From NCBI GenBank assembly GCA_024638545.1, contig JAHEKD010000135.1, positions 1-6,983 of the forward strand: DNA of 6,983 bases, read 5' to 3'. A program made the position numbers and the translations under genes. The notes under the pieces were generated by a model. That model searched no databases. It was not told where the DNA came from and saw nothing but the letters and a program-made list of their open reading frames with translations. The number at the start of each line of letters is the position of its first letter. Position 1 is the first letter of the stretch. The stretch comes from Gammaproteobacteria bacterium (GTDB lineage Bacteria; Pseudomonadota; Gammaproteobacteria; Arenicellales; JAHEKD01). Positions 1 through 6,715 of the stretch are shown here, piece after piece.

Positions 1-1612
1 ATCCGGCTTGCATATTGGTTTGGTTTTTTGGATGGTTAGCGCTCTCACTATGACGTTGTGGCGGGTCCTGGTTCCGTTGTCATTATATTTTTCTGCGCAA
101 AAACTTGGATGGTTGTCAGGTTTGGCGTTTGCGGGTGGATATTTGGTTTTAACAGGATTGCCACTCTCTGGTCGGCGGGCATGGGTGATGCTGGCTTGCT
201 TTGTCCTAGTTCGGATTTTTGATAACAAAATTGAATTTACAAAGTCGCTGAGTATAGCTTTATGGATCATCTTAATGGTGTGGCCAAGTTCGGTGCTGTC
301 CATAGGGTTTTGGTTCTCATATGTGGCAGTCGCCTTGATCTTGTCGCAGTCAGTGCATTTGAATATTGGTCCGGGCACACATAGTGGTTTGTTTGAGCAT
401 CGAATAGCACGAAAAATCAGTAAATTAATTAAAATTCAGTGCCTGCTGTCGATAGCAATATGTCCTTTGAATGTTATTTATTTCGGTGAGATCTCATTAA
501 TTTCTCCGTTCGCTAATTTAATTGCAGTTCCGATTATGACGATTGTTATCCTACCTGTAATTTTAGCTGGAACATTTTTCCAGCTTCTTGGGTGGCTCGC
601 AATTTCACAACCTATACTTTTTTATGCAGCAAACTGTTTAGATTGGCTGTATGGCGTCATCAGTTTGCTTTGTACTATAAATGGTTCGGTATCAATGCCA
701 GAAATCCATCATCCGTACACATGGTATTTGTTGTTAACAGGTGTATTTGTATTCAATCAGTTTCGCATGTGGCCCGGTCGTTGGATGCTGTGCATTTTGT
801 TCTTACCGCTGTTGATCCAGCCGAAAAGTAAATTACAATCAGGTGAATTTGAGCTCAACATTTTTGATGTCGGTCAGGGCCTGTCCATCTGGTTTAAAAG
901 TGAAAATCATAATATGCTGGTTGATACCGGCTTTGGGATAGAAAACGGATTTAACTACTTTGAAAGCGTTGTTTATCCATTGCTGAAGGCAGAGGGCGTG
1001 AATAAACTTGATGCACTGGTGATCAGTCATGGCGATGCCGATCATGCGGGGGGATTGAATGCTTTGATTAAATCGGATATTGATGTCAGTCGGATCTACA
1101 GCTCAAAACAGCATTTACAAACGCTCGGTAACTATTGTGATCACAGGATTGCCTGGCAGTGGGATGAGATAAATTTCAGATTTTTTACCCGGCAGGAGGT
1201 CACAGGCGAGAATAATCGCTCCTGTATATTGAAAATTCAAAGCAAATTCAGTTCTGCCTTATTGCCTGGCGATATCGAGCGCGAAACTGAACTTAAACTG
1301 GTCAGGAAATACGGGCTCCAGTTGAGCGCAGATTTACTGGTGGTTCCGCACCACGGCAGCGCAACTTCATCTACGCAGCATTTCCTGAATTCTGTAAGCC
1401 CGATGGTAGCCGCGGTGAGTGCCGGATACCTCAATCGTTATGGCCATCCTGCCGGTAAAATTCTTGAACGCTATCGAAAAAACAACATCAGGTTAGTTAC
1501 AACTGCGTGCAGCGGACAATTGAGCTTTTTGTTCGACATCAAGGGCATTAATCTTTCACAATTAAGACAAACCAGGCAACCATTCTGGCGTCACCAGTGC
1601 CAGCAGGCATGA
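1..1612 (+). CDS. comEC: ComEC/Rec2 family DNA internalization protein, 5'-truncated by window edge
   Basis: Inner-membrane protein that forms the channel passing single-stranded transforming DNA into the cytoplasm. The reading frame is open from the first bases: it begins Ser-Gly-Leu-His-Ile-Gly, matching the conserved SGLH(I/V) core motif of the competence domain. The TTG at 8 is therefore internal, and the N-terminal part lies upstream of the window. 536 residues are visible. Residues 1 to about 275 are hydrophobic with roughly eight or more membrane segments and include the family-like stretches GFWFSYVAVALIL and SPFANLIAVPI. From about residue 283 a metallo-beta-lactamase-like domain follows: FDVGQG (288-293), SHGDADHAGG (342-351), LPGDIE (around 424), PHHGS (449-453) and YGHP (around 482). 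All family landmarks in the visible part are intact, so the gene looks functional. It ends at TGA 1610-1612 without a further C-terminal domain. The family call is secure; actual competence of the organism is not shown. Confidence 0.95.
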   Translation, partial: SGLHIGLVFWMVSALTMTLWRVLVPLSLYFSAQKLGWLSGLAFAGGYLVLTGLPLSGRRAWVMLACFVLVRIFDNKIEFTKSLSIALWIILMVWPSSVLSIGFWFSYVAVALILSQSVHLNIGPGTHSGLFEHRIARKISKLIKIQCLLSIAICPLNVIYFGEISLISPFANLIAVPIMTIVILPVILAGTFFQLLGWLAISQPILFYAANCLDWLYGVISLLCTINGSVSMPEIHHPYTWYLLLTGVFVFNQFRMWPGRWMLCILFLPLLIQPKSKLQSGEFELNIFDVGQGLSIWFKSENHNMLVDTGFGIENGFNYFESVVYPLLKAEGVNKLDALVISHGDADHAGGLNALIKSDIDVSRIYSSKQHLQTLGNYCDHRIAWQWDEINFRFFTRQEVTGENNRSCILKIQSKFSSALLPGDIERETELKLVRKYGLQLSADLLVVPHHGSATSSTQHFLNSVSPMVAAVSAGYLNRYGHPAGKILERYRKNNIRLVTTACSGQLSFLFDIKGINLSQLRQTRQPFWRHQCQQA

Positions 1613-1619
1613 TCTGCTG
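1601..1619 (+). terminator. Small hairpin over the comEC stop codon, possible weak terminator
   Basis: CAGCAG (1601-1606) and CTGCTG (1614-1619) are perfect inverted arms around a 7-base loop that contains the comEC TGA. The following bases (CAATTATTTCTG) are AT-rich but are not a proper T-run. It could attenuate read-through from comEC into lepA, or be chance. A six-base-pair stem is weak evidence. Confidence 0.25.
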
Positions 1620-1642
1620 CAATTATTTCTGCTTTAAGATCA

Positions 1643-1670
1643 CCTTTGCAATCAAGAAAACAGCTACAAT
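1643..1670 (+). promoter_or_regulatory. Candidate promoter upstream of lepA
   Basis: TACAAT at 1665-1670 matches the sigma-70 -10 consensus in five of six positions and lies 39 bases before the lepA ATG. No good -35 sits at 16-18 bp spacing. The nearest partial match, TTGCAA at 1646-1651, is only 13 bp upstream of the -10. A promoter for the lepA cluster is expected in this 97-bp gap because the genes downstream are tightly packed, but the sequence support is modest. Confidence 0.25.
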
Positions 1671-1709
1671 AAGCACCTTTTAAAATTCTGGATATACAGC
1701 GGCAAAATA

Positions 1710-3521
1710 ATGCCCACGTGTGAACAATCAAAAGTTCGTAATTTTGCAATTATTGCGCATATTGATCATGGTAAATCAACCCTTGCGGACAGGTTTATTC
1801 AGATCTGTGGTGGCTTGTCAGATCGGGAAATGTCTGAGCAGGTACTCGATTCAATGGATATTGAACGAGAAAGGGGCATTACCATTAAGGCCCAGAGTGT
1901 TAATTTAAATTACAATGCTAACGATGGAGAAACCTACCGGCTCAATTTGATTGATACACCAGGTCATGTTGATTTCACATACGAGGTATCGAGATCATTA
2001 TCTGCCTGTGAAGGTGCATTACTGATTGTAGATGCTGCCCAGGGTGTGGAAGCACAAACCGTGGCAAATTGTTATACCGCCGTTGATTTAGGCCTTGAGG
2101 TGGTGCCCGTCCTTAACAAGATAGATTTACCTGCAGCAGAGCCGGAGCGGGTGAAAGCTGAAATTGAAGAAGTAATCGGTATTGATTGTGGTGATGCACT
2201 GCTAGTTTCAGCGAAAACCGGGCAGGGCATCGAACAGGTGCTCGAAATGCTGATAAAGAAAATTCCTGCACCTGTCGGCGATCTCGAAAAGCCTTTAAAA
2301 GCAATGATTATGGATTCCTGGTTTGATAATTACCTGGGCACCGTTGTCCTGGTAAGAGTCGTTGAAGGTCAATTAATTGCTAAATCAAGAATCAAAATGA
2401 TGTCAAACGGTGATCAGTTTATGGTTGATGAGGTTGGGGTATTTACACCTAAGAAATTAAAAAAACAGAGCCTGAATGCAGGAGATGTAGGTTACGTCAT
2501 TGCCGGTATCAAAGACGTGCGCAGTGCACGAGTCGGAGACACGATAACCGATGCCTATCATCCAACCTCTGTGGCGTTGCCTGGATTCAAGGAAGTAAAG
2601 CCGCCCGTTTTTGCCGGACTCTACCCGGTCAACAGCGCTGATTTTGAGAATTTTCGGGACGCGCTGGAAAAGCTAAGTCTGAATGATGCCTCGCTACACT
2701 ATGAGCCAGAGTCCTCGCAGGCGCTTGGGTTTGGATTCCGTTGCGGGTTTCTAGGGATGCTGCATATGGAAATCATTCAGGAACGCCTGGAGCGTGAGTA
2801 CGATATAGATTTGATCACTACCGCACCTACAGTAGTTTACGAGGTGATCCGTACAGATGGTCAGACTGAATTTATTGATAATCCGTCACAATTGCCTGAT
2901 CAAAATTATATTAGCGAGATTCGCGAGCCCTATATTGAAGCTCATATACTGTGTCCACAGGAGTATATTGGTCCCGTGATGACTTTATGCATGGAGCGTC
3001 GAGGACTTAAGAAAAACTTAAATTACCATGGTCGCCAGGTTTCAATGGAGTTTGAGATTCCGATGAGTGAAGTAGTACTGGATTTTTTTGATCATTTAAA
3101 ATCAGTGAGCCGGGGATATGCTTCGCTGGATTATGATTTGCTCGACTACAGGTGTGCTGATATGGTGCGGGTTGATGTACTGATAAATGGTGAAAGGGTA
3201 GATCCACTGTCTATCCTGGCCCATCGTTCACAGAGCCAGTATAAGGCGCGTGAACTGGTTAAAAAGATGCGTGAACTGATTCCCCGGCAAATGTTTGATG
3301 TTGCCATTCAGGCCGCGATCGGATCCAAGATAATTTCACGTGAAACTGTAAAAGCCCTGAGAAAAAATGTCACTGCAAAATGCTACGGCGGTGATATTAC
3401 CCGTAAACGAAAATTACTTGAAAAACAAAAAGAAGGGAAAAAACGCATGAAGCAAGTTGGCTCGGTGGAAATTCCGCAAGAGGCTTTCCTGGCTGTATTA
3501 CGTGTAGGCGGAGACTCCTAA
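1710..3521 (+). CDS. lepA: Elongation factor 4 (LepA), translational GTPase
   Basis: Ribosome-associated GTPase paralogous to EF-G, linked in the literature to back-translocation and to efficient initiation or 30S assembly. It is peripheral to membrane and cytosol. At 603 residues it has the usual family length (E. coli about 599). GTPase motifs are complete: G1 AHIDHGKST (16-24), the switch I region with RGIT (55-58), G3 DTPGH (82-86) with the catalytic-type His86, G4 NKID (136-139) and G5 SAK (167-169). The EF4-specific C-terminal domain is present, with [19 protein letters not shown] and the basic [16 protein letters not shown] stretch near residues 540-590. The ATG at 1710 puts G1 at the expected distance from the start. 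Its ribosome-binding site is poor (AGCGG at 1698-1702 is the best match). It heads the cluster, and its TAA abuts the lepB ATG, implying co-transcription and coupling. Confidence 0.98.
   Translation: MPTCEQSKVRNFAIIAHIDHGKSTLADRFIQICGGLSDREMSEQVLDSMDIERERGITIKAQSVNLNYNANDGETYRLNLIDTPGHVDFTYEVSRSLSACEGALLIVDAAQGVEAQTVANCYTAVDLGLEVVPVLNKIDLPAAEPERVKAEIEEVIGIDCGDALLVSAKTGQGIEQVLEMLIKKIPAPVGDLEKPLKAMIMDSWFDNYLGTVVLVRVVEGQLIAKSRIKMMSNGDQFMVDEVGVFTPKKLKKQSLNAGDVGYVIAGIKDVRSARVGDTITDAYHPTSVALPGFKEVKPPVFAGLYPVNSADFENFRDALEKLSLNDASLHYEPESSQALGFGFRCGFLGMLHMEIIQERLEREYDIDLITTAPTVVYEVIRTDGQTEFIDNPSQLPDQNYISEIREPYIEAHILCPQEYIGPVMTLCMERRGLKKNLNYHGRQVSMEFEIPMSEVVLDFFDHLKSVSRGYASLDYDLLDYRCADMVRVDVLINGERVDPLSILAHRSQSQYKARELVKKMRELIPRQMFDVAIQAAIGSKIISRETVKALRKNVTAKCYGGDITRKRKLLEKQKEGKKRMKQVGSVEIPQEAFLAVLRVGGDS
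3510..3513 (+). promoter_or_regulatory. Ribosome-binding site of lepB inside the lepA 3' end
   Basis: GGAG lies within the last codons of lepA, eight bases before the lepB ATG at 3522, which directly follows the lepA TAA (TAAATG). This is the clearest Shine-Dalgarno sequence in the cluster. It fixes the lepB start and supports translational coupling with lepA. Confidence 0.6.
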
Positions 3522-4256
3522 ATGAACTTTCCTTTATATTTATTTATTGCAGTCGTTATAACCGGAATCATATATGTATTGAACAGGGTCATGACGTTAC
3601 CCAAGTGGATGAATGAATACCTGGGTTCTTTTTTTCCGGTGCTTCTGGTTGTATTTGTGCTTCGCTCTTTCATTGCCGAACCGTTTAGAATCCCATCAGG
3701 ATCGATGTTGCCGACACTGCATATCGGTGACTTTATACTTGTCAATAAGTTCAGCTACGGCATACGATTGCCGGTTTTGAACAAAAAAGTTATCGATGTT
3801 GGTGATCCGCAACGCGGAGATGTTGTTGTATTTAGATATCCCAGGGATGAAGAGACTAATTTCATCAAGCGCCTGGTTGGGTTGCCCGGCGACAAGATTG
3901 AATACAGACAAAAGCGTCTGACGATAAATGGTAAACAGATTGATGTTGAGGCATTGGGTGAGTTCAGTGGTTCGCAGGCGGGAGAGCCGGGGTTGCTGGC
4001 TGATATGCTTGAAGAGGATCTGAGTGGGCGTAAACATAAAATATTGTGGGATGAGGGCGGCAATAATGCTGTCTTTGAATTCATCGTGCCTGATGGCCAG
4101 TTTTTCGTGATGGGTGATAATCGTGATCATAGTAACGACAGTCGATACTGGGGTTTTGTTGAAGACAGGTTGCTTGTGGGGAAGGCATTTTTTATCTGGT
4201 TTAACTATAATAAAGGCAGTTTTAACTGGTCCAGAATTGGCGACAGTATTATTTGA
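3522..4256 (+). CDS. lepB: Signal peptidase I (leader peptidase)
   Basis: Membrane-bound serine protease that cleaves signal peptides from Sec- and Tat-exported preproteins on the periplasmic side. It uses a Ser/Lys dyad, not a classical triad. The 244-residue protein starts with two hydrophobic segments (about 3-20 and 36-50), as in the two-TM proteobacterial type. The conserved boxes follow: IPSGSMLPTL with nucleophile Ser61, the box with GDVVVFRYP (99-107), IKRLVGLPGD (115-124) with general base Lys116, and GDNRDHSNDSRYWG (198-211). Between the last two boxes lies a roughly 70-residue beta-rich insertion. It is shorter than E. coli LepB (about 324 residues) but has all catalytic boxes. It directly follows lepA, the classical lepA-lepB pairing. 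An antisense open frame of 144 codons crosses it, but the conserved protein is on the plus strand. Confidence 0.97.
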   Translation: MNFPLYLFIAVVITGIIYVLNRVMTLPKWMNEYLGSFFPVLLVVFVLRSFIAEPFRIPSGSMLPTLHIGDFILVNKFSYGIRLPVLNKKVIDVGDPQRGDVVVFRYPRDEETNFIKRLVGLPGDKIEYRQKRLTINGKQIDVEALGEFSGSQAGEPGLLADMLEEDLSGRKHKILWDEGGNNAVFEFIVPDGQFFVMGDNRDHSNDSRYWGFVEDRLLVGKAFFIWFNYNKGSFNWSRIGDSII

Positions 4257-4268
4257 TTGGCGTGTGTG

Positions 4269-4958
4269 ATGCCGGATTTAGACAAACTGCAGCGCAAGCT
4301 TGGTTATCACTTCAGTGACATCCTGTGGCTTGAGCTTGCGCTTACCCACCGGAGTAAATCAAAACTGAATTATGAACGTTTAGAATTTTTGGGCGACAGC
4401 CTGCTCGGTTTTATTATTAGCGATTGTCTTTTCAATCAGTTTCCTCAAGAGCCTGAGGGTATTCTTACACGCTTGCGCGCGAGCATTGTGAGGCAAAAGT
4501 CGCTGGCAAAAGTTGCCAGAGAATTTGGTTTTAGCGATTTTTTGATTCTGGGCGCGGGAGAGGGACGATCCGGTGGGCACGAGCGCGACTCAACTTTATC
4601 GGATGTGCTCGAAGCGGTCATTGCCGCAATTTATATCGATGGCGGCATAACGCCGGCCAGAACCTTCATTGAAAGAACGTTTGCAGCTAAGATGGATTTA
4701 CTTGATCCGAATGTTCAGCTCAAAGACCCGAAAAGTCAGCTACAGGAGTGGCTGCAAAAACTAGGTTACGAGGTGCCGGAGTACCGGGTGGCAGAGATCA
4801 GCGGCAAAGATCATGATCAGATTTTTGAGGTTGGGTGTATCACCCTGATGTCTCCGGAAATATTCTTTGGCCGCGGCAGCAGTCGGAGGATTGCCGAGCA
4901 AAAGGCAGCCAAACACGCGCTTGAGAAATTGAAATTAATCTATCATGTTAATGGATAA
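4269..4958 (+). CDS. rnc: Ribonuclease III
   Basis: Double-strand-specific endoribonuclease that processes the rRNA precursor and some mRNAs; it acts as a homodimer needing Mg2+. Counted from the ATG at 4269 it has 229 residues, close to E. coli (226). The N-terminal catalytic domain carries the signature ERLEFLGDS (36-44), with Glu39 and Asp43, and SDVLEAVIAA (111-120), with Asp112 and Glu115; these are the metal-binding acidic residues. A double-stranded RNA-binding domain starts near DPKSQLQEWLQ (153-163) and ends with GRGSSRRIAEQKAAKHALEKL. In-frame TTG (4257) and GTG (4266) codons precede the ATG. The TTG lies directly after the lepB TGA and would add four residues (MACV). I prefer the ATG because MPDLDKLQRKLGY matches the short N-terminus usual for the family. 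No clear ribosome-binding site precedes any candidate, so coupling to lepB translation is likely. The 3' end overlaps era. Confidence 0.96.
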   Translation: MPDLDKLQRKLGYHFSDILWLELALTHRSKSKLNYERLEFLGDSLLGFIISDCLFNQFPQEPEGILTRLRASIVRQKSLAKVAREFGFSDFLILGAGEGRSGGHERDSTLSDVLEAVIAAIYIDGGITPARTFIERTFAAKMDLLDPNVQLKDPKSQLQEWLQKLGYEVPEYRVAEISGKDHDQIFEVGCITLMSPEIFFGRGSSRRIAEQKAAKHALEKLKLIYHVNG

Positions 4959-5859
4959 GCTTCATCACGGTGATTATCGTTGCGGTTGGTCTGCGCTGGT
5001 CGGAAGGCCGAATATCGGTAAATCCACATTACTCAACAGAATAATTGGTCAGAAAGTATCAATTACTTCGAGGCGCCCGCAAACAACCCGGCACCGAATT
5101 CTGGGTGTATTGACTCGCCAACGCTACCAGCTGATTTTGGTGGATACACCAGGTATCCACCGCAGCGAATCAAGTTATCTGAATCGTATTTTTAACCGCG
5201 CTGCAACCAGCAGTCTGGATGCCGTTGATGTTAACCTGATGATGATTGACGCACGGGGCTGGCATGCAGATGATGACAAGGTTTTAAGTGCTATTAAGCG
5301 GAATCAGTCAAAATCGATTTTACTGATTAACAAAATTGACATGCTTAAAAACAAATCACGATTGTTACCGTTAATTGATCAAAGTACTAAGAAGCATGAC
5401 TTTGAAGAAATAATTCCGATATCGGCAGAAAAAGGCAGCGGAGTTGAACAATTATTAAACTCTCTGCATGGGTATTTGCCCGAGGGGCAGGCGGATTTCC
5501 CAAAGCAGATGGTGACAGATCGTACCCAGCGATTTATGGCAGCGGAACTCGTAAGAGAGCAGATTTTCATACAGCTGGGTGAAGAGCTGCCTTACACCTG
5601 TGCTGTGCAGGTCGATGAGTTTGAAGAGTCTAAAACGCTGCACCGAATATCAGTTTTAATCTGGATAGAAAAGGTATCGCATAAACCGATATTTTTGGGG
5701 AAAAAAGGTGCCCGCTTAAAGAAGATCGGTACCCAGGCGCGCCATGAGATGGAGGTACTTTTTGGTAACAAAGTATATCTGCAGCTGTGGGTTAAAGTTA
5801 AGGAGGGCTGGGCTGAAAGCGATCTGTCACTCAAAACCCTGGGTTACCTCGAAGAATAA
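4945..5859 (+). CDS. era: GTPase Era, 30S ribosomal subunit assembly factor
   Basis: Essential-type GTPase that binds the 3' end of 16S rRNA and assists 30S maturation, associated with the inner membrane. It has 304 residues. The GTPase domain shows G1 GRPNIGKST (20-28), the Era switch I SRRPQTTRHRILGV (42-55), G3 DTPGIH (67-72), G4 NKID (129-132) and G5 SAEK (160-163). The C-terminal KH domain has its GxxG loop as GKKG (252-255), followed by IGTQARHEMEVLF and LWVKVKEGWA. The start overlaps the rnc end: ATG 4945 gives a 14-bp overlap, while the in-frame ATG at 4951 gives 8 bp and would remove only two residues. Neither has a good ribosome-binding site, so translational coupling to rnc is likely. 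The rnc-era overlap is a widespread arrangement and joins two enzymes acting on the same 16S precursor. Confidence 0.97.
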   Translation: MLMDKLHHGDYRCGWSALVGRPNIGKSTLLNRIIGQKVSITSRRPQTTRHRILGVLTRQRYQLILVDTPGIHRSESSYLNRIFNRAATSSLDAVDVNLMMIDARGWHADDDKVLSAIKRNQSKSILLINKIDMLKNKSRLLPLIDQSTKKHDFEEIIPISAEKGSGVEQLLNSLHGYLPEGQADFPKQMVTDRTQRFMAAELVREQIFIQLGEELPYTCAVQVDEFEESKTLHRISVLIWIEKVSHKPIFLGKKGARLKKIGTQARHEMEVLFGNKVYLQLWVKVKEGWAESDLSLKTLGYLEE

Positions 5860-5921
5860 TGATTCAAACTTCGATGGAGTATTGGCATGATTATGCCTGA
5901 TGTCATGCAGCGTACGGACTA
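5860..5921 (+). other. era-recO intergenic gap with a minor hairpin
   Basis: This 62-bp spacer is unusual next to the abutting or overlapping genes on its left. It contains a five-base-pair inverted repeat, GGCAT (5884-5888) and ATGCC (5893-5897), around GATT. A TTGGCA hexamer (5882-5887) resembles a -35 box, but no matching -10 lies 16-18 bp downstream. I see no small gene and no convincing promoter or terminator. Confidence 0.4.
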
Positions 5922-6644
5922 ATGAAACGTCGAGTCCTGCATCAAGAATCCTATATTCTTCATACCCGTCCGTATTCTGAGTCCAGCCTGTTAATAGATG
6001 CATTTTCTCGTAACTATGGGCGGGTAAGTTTGCTCGCAAAAGGTGTAAGACGCGTAAAATCAAAACTGCGGGGAATCATCAGACCATTCCAGCCCTTGTT
6101 AATGAGTTGGTCAGGTAAAGGTGAATTACAAACGTTAACTGGCGTCGAAAGTACTTTTGCTATTCGAGCCTTTGCTCAATCAGGCTGGCTGAGTGGCTGT
6201 TACATGAATGAGTTGTTGATCAAGCTGTTACATAAATATGATCCACATGAACAGCTATTCGATCATTACAATGACACCCTGCAATTACTGCATGATGGCA
6301 AATCGCCGCAGGTCGTATTGCGGCTCTTCGAAAAAAGACTGTTAACAGAAATTGGCTATGGCATGGTATTGACGCATGACGTCAAGAACAATTCACCTGT
6401 TTTGGAGGATAAATTATATCGTTACTATCCGGATTCAGGGCCGACTATCAGTGACGGTACAGATTTAGACTCTGCCTGGATTGTAGGCGGTTCAACGCTG
6501 ATTGCGCTTGAGAATGAGAAATTTTCAGATAGCAGGCAACTATTGCAAAGTAAATACCTTATGCGTGCGTTGTTGAATCAAAGCCTGCAAGGAAGAAAAT
6601 TAAACTGTCGCTACACTCTTCAGCATTTGAGTAGCATCAAATAG
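5922..6644 (+). CDS. recO: DNA repair protein RecO
   Basis: Recombination mediator of the RecFOR pathway: it binds DNA and SSB and, with RecR, loads RecA on gapped DNA. The 240-residue protein has an N-terminal OB-fold (about 1-80) with LHTRPYSESSLLIDAFS (13-29), GRVSLLAKGVRR (33-44) and KLRGIIRPFQPL (48-59). The helical C-terminal part follows, with YMNELL (94-99) and LRLFEKRLLTEIGYG (133-147). No four-cysteine zinc cluster is visible, as in the E. coli type. ATG 5922 is the first start after an in-frame TGA at 5898-5900. Its ribosome-binding site is weak (GGA only four bases upstream). It lies 62 bp after era, the loosest junction of the cluster, but is probably in the same transcript. A large palindrome begins five bases after its TAG. 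Confidence 0.95.
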   Translation: MKRRVLHQESYILHTRPYSESSLLIDAFSRNYGRVSLLAKGVRRVKSKLRGIIRPFQPLLMSWSGKGELQTLTGVESTFAIRAFAQSGWLSGCYMNELLIKLLHKYDPHEQLFDHYNDTLQLLHDGKSPQVVLRLFEKRLLTEIGYGMVLTHDVKNNSPVLEDKLYRYYPDSGPTISDGTDLDSAWIVGGSTLIALENEKFSDSRQLLQSKYLMRALLNQSLQGRKLNCRYTLQHLSSIK

Positions 6645-6649
6645 CAATT

Positions 6650-6701
6650 ATTCCGGGGACACAATACTTAATTCATGAATTAAGTATTGTGTCCCCGGAA
6701 T
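6650..6701. repeat. Perfect 52-bp palindrome between convergent recO and yggX, REP-like
   Basis: Every base from 6650 to 6701 pairs with its mirror position around a centre between 6675 and 6676. The left arm reads ATTCCGGGGACACAATACTT and continues AATTCA into the central TCATGA. As RNA from either strand it would form a hairpin of about 24 bp with a CAUG loop. It sits 5 bases after the recO stop and 14 bases beyond the yggX stop on the other strand, so it could end or protect both transcripts. There is no T-run typical of an intrinsic terminator on either side. The GGGGACAC..TACTTAATT arm resembles, from memory, dispersed repeats near RAYT (IS200-like tyrosine) transposase genes in Proteobacteria. 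Two head-to-head copies would form a BIME-like unit. The symmetry is certain; the family assignment is inference. Confidence 0.9.
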
Positions 6702-6715
6702 TTCGAGCCCACTTG

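Noticed and set aside
8..10. TTG as the start of the comEC frame
   Set aside because: The two codons before it encode Ser-Gly, completing the conserved SGLH motif of ComEC. The TTG is an internal leucine, and the gene begins upstream of the window.
3696..4130. A 144-codon open frame on the minus strand inside lepB, overlapped by a second antisense frame at 3755-4084
   Set aside because: Neither translation shows a recognisable domain or is backed by a ribosome-binding site, and both lie opposite the highly conserved LepB catalytic boxes. They are shadows of lepB codon use.
5882..5910. A separate recO promoter based on TTGGCA
   Set aside because: The hexamer fits a -35 box in five of six positions, but no acceptable -10 lies 16-18 bp downstream.
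5827..6063. A 78-codon minus-strand frame spanning the era-recO gap
   Set aside because: It overlaps the conserved ends of both Era and RecO, has no recognisable protein features, and the gap shows no promoter or ribosome-binding site for it.
6650..6701. Complete insertion sequence or MITE with target-site duplication
   Set aside because: There is no transposase gene, no direct repeat flanks the palindrome, and the unit is only 52 bp. It fits a REP/BIME-like or terminator-like palindrome better.
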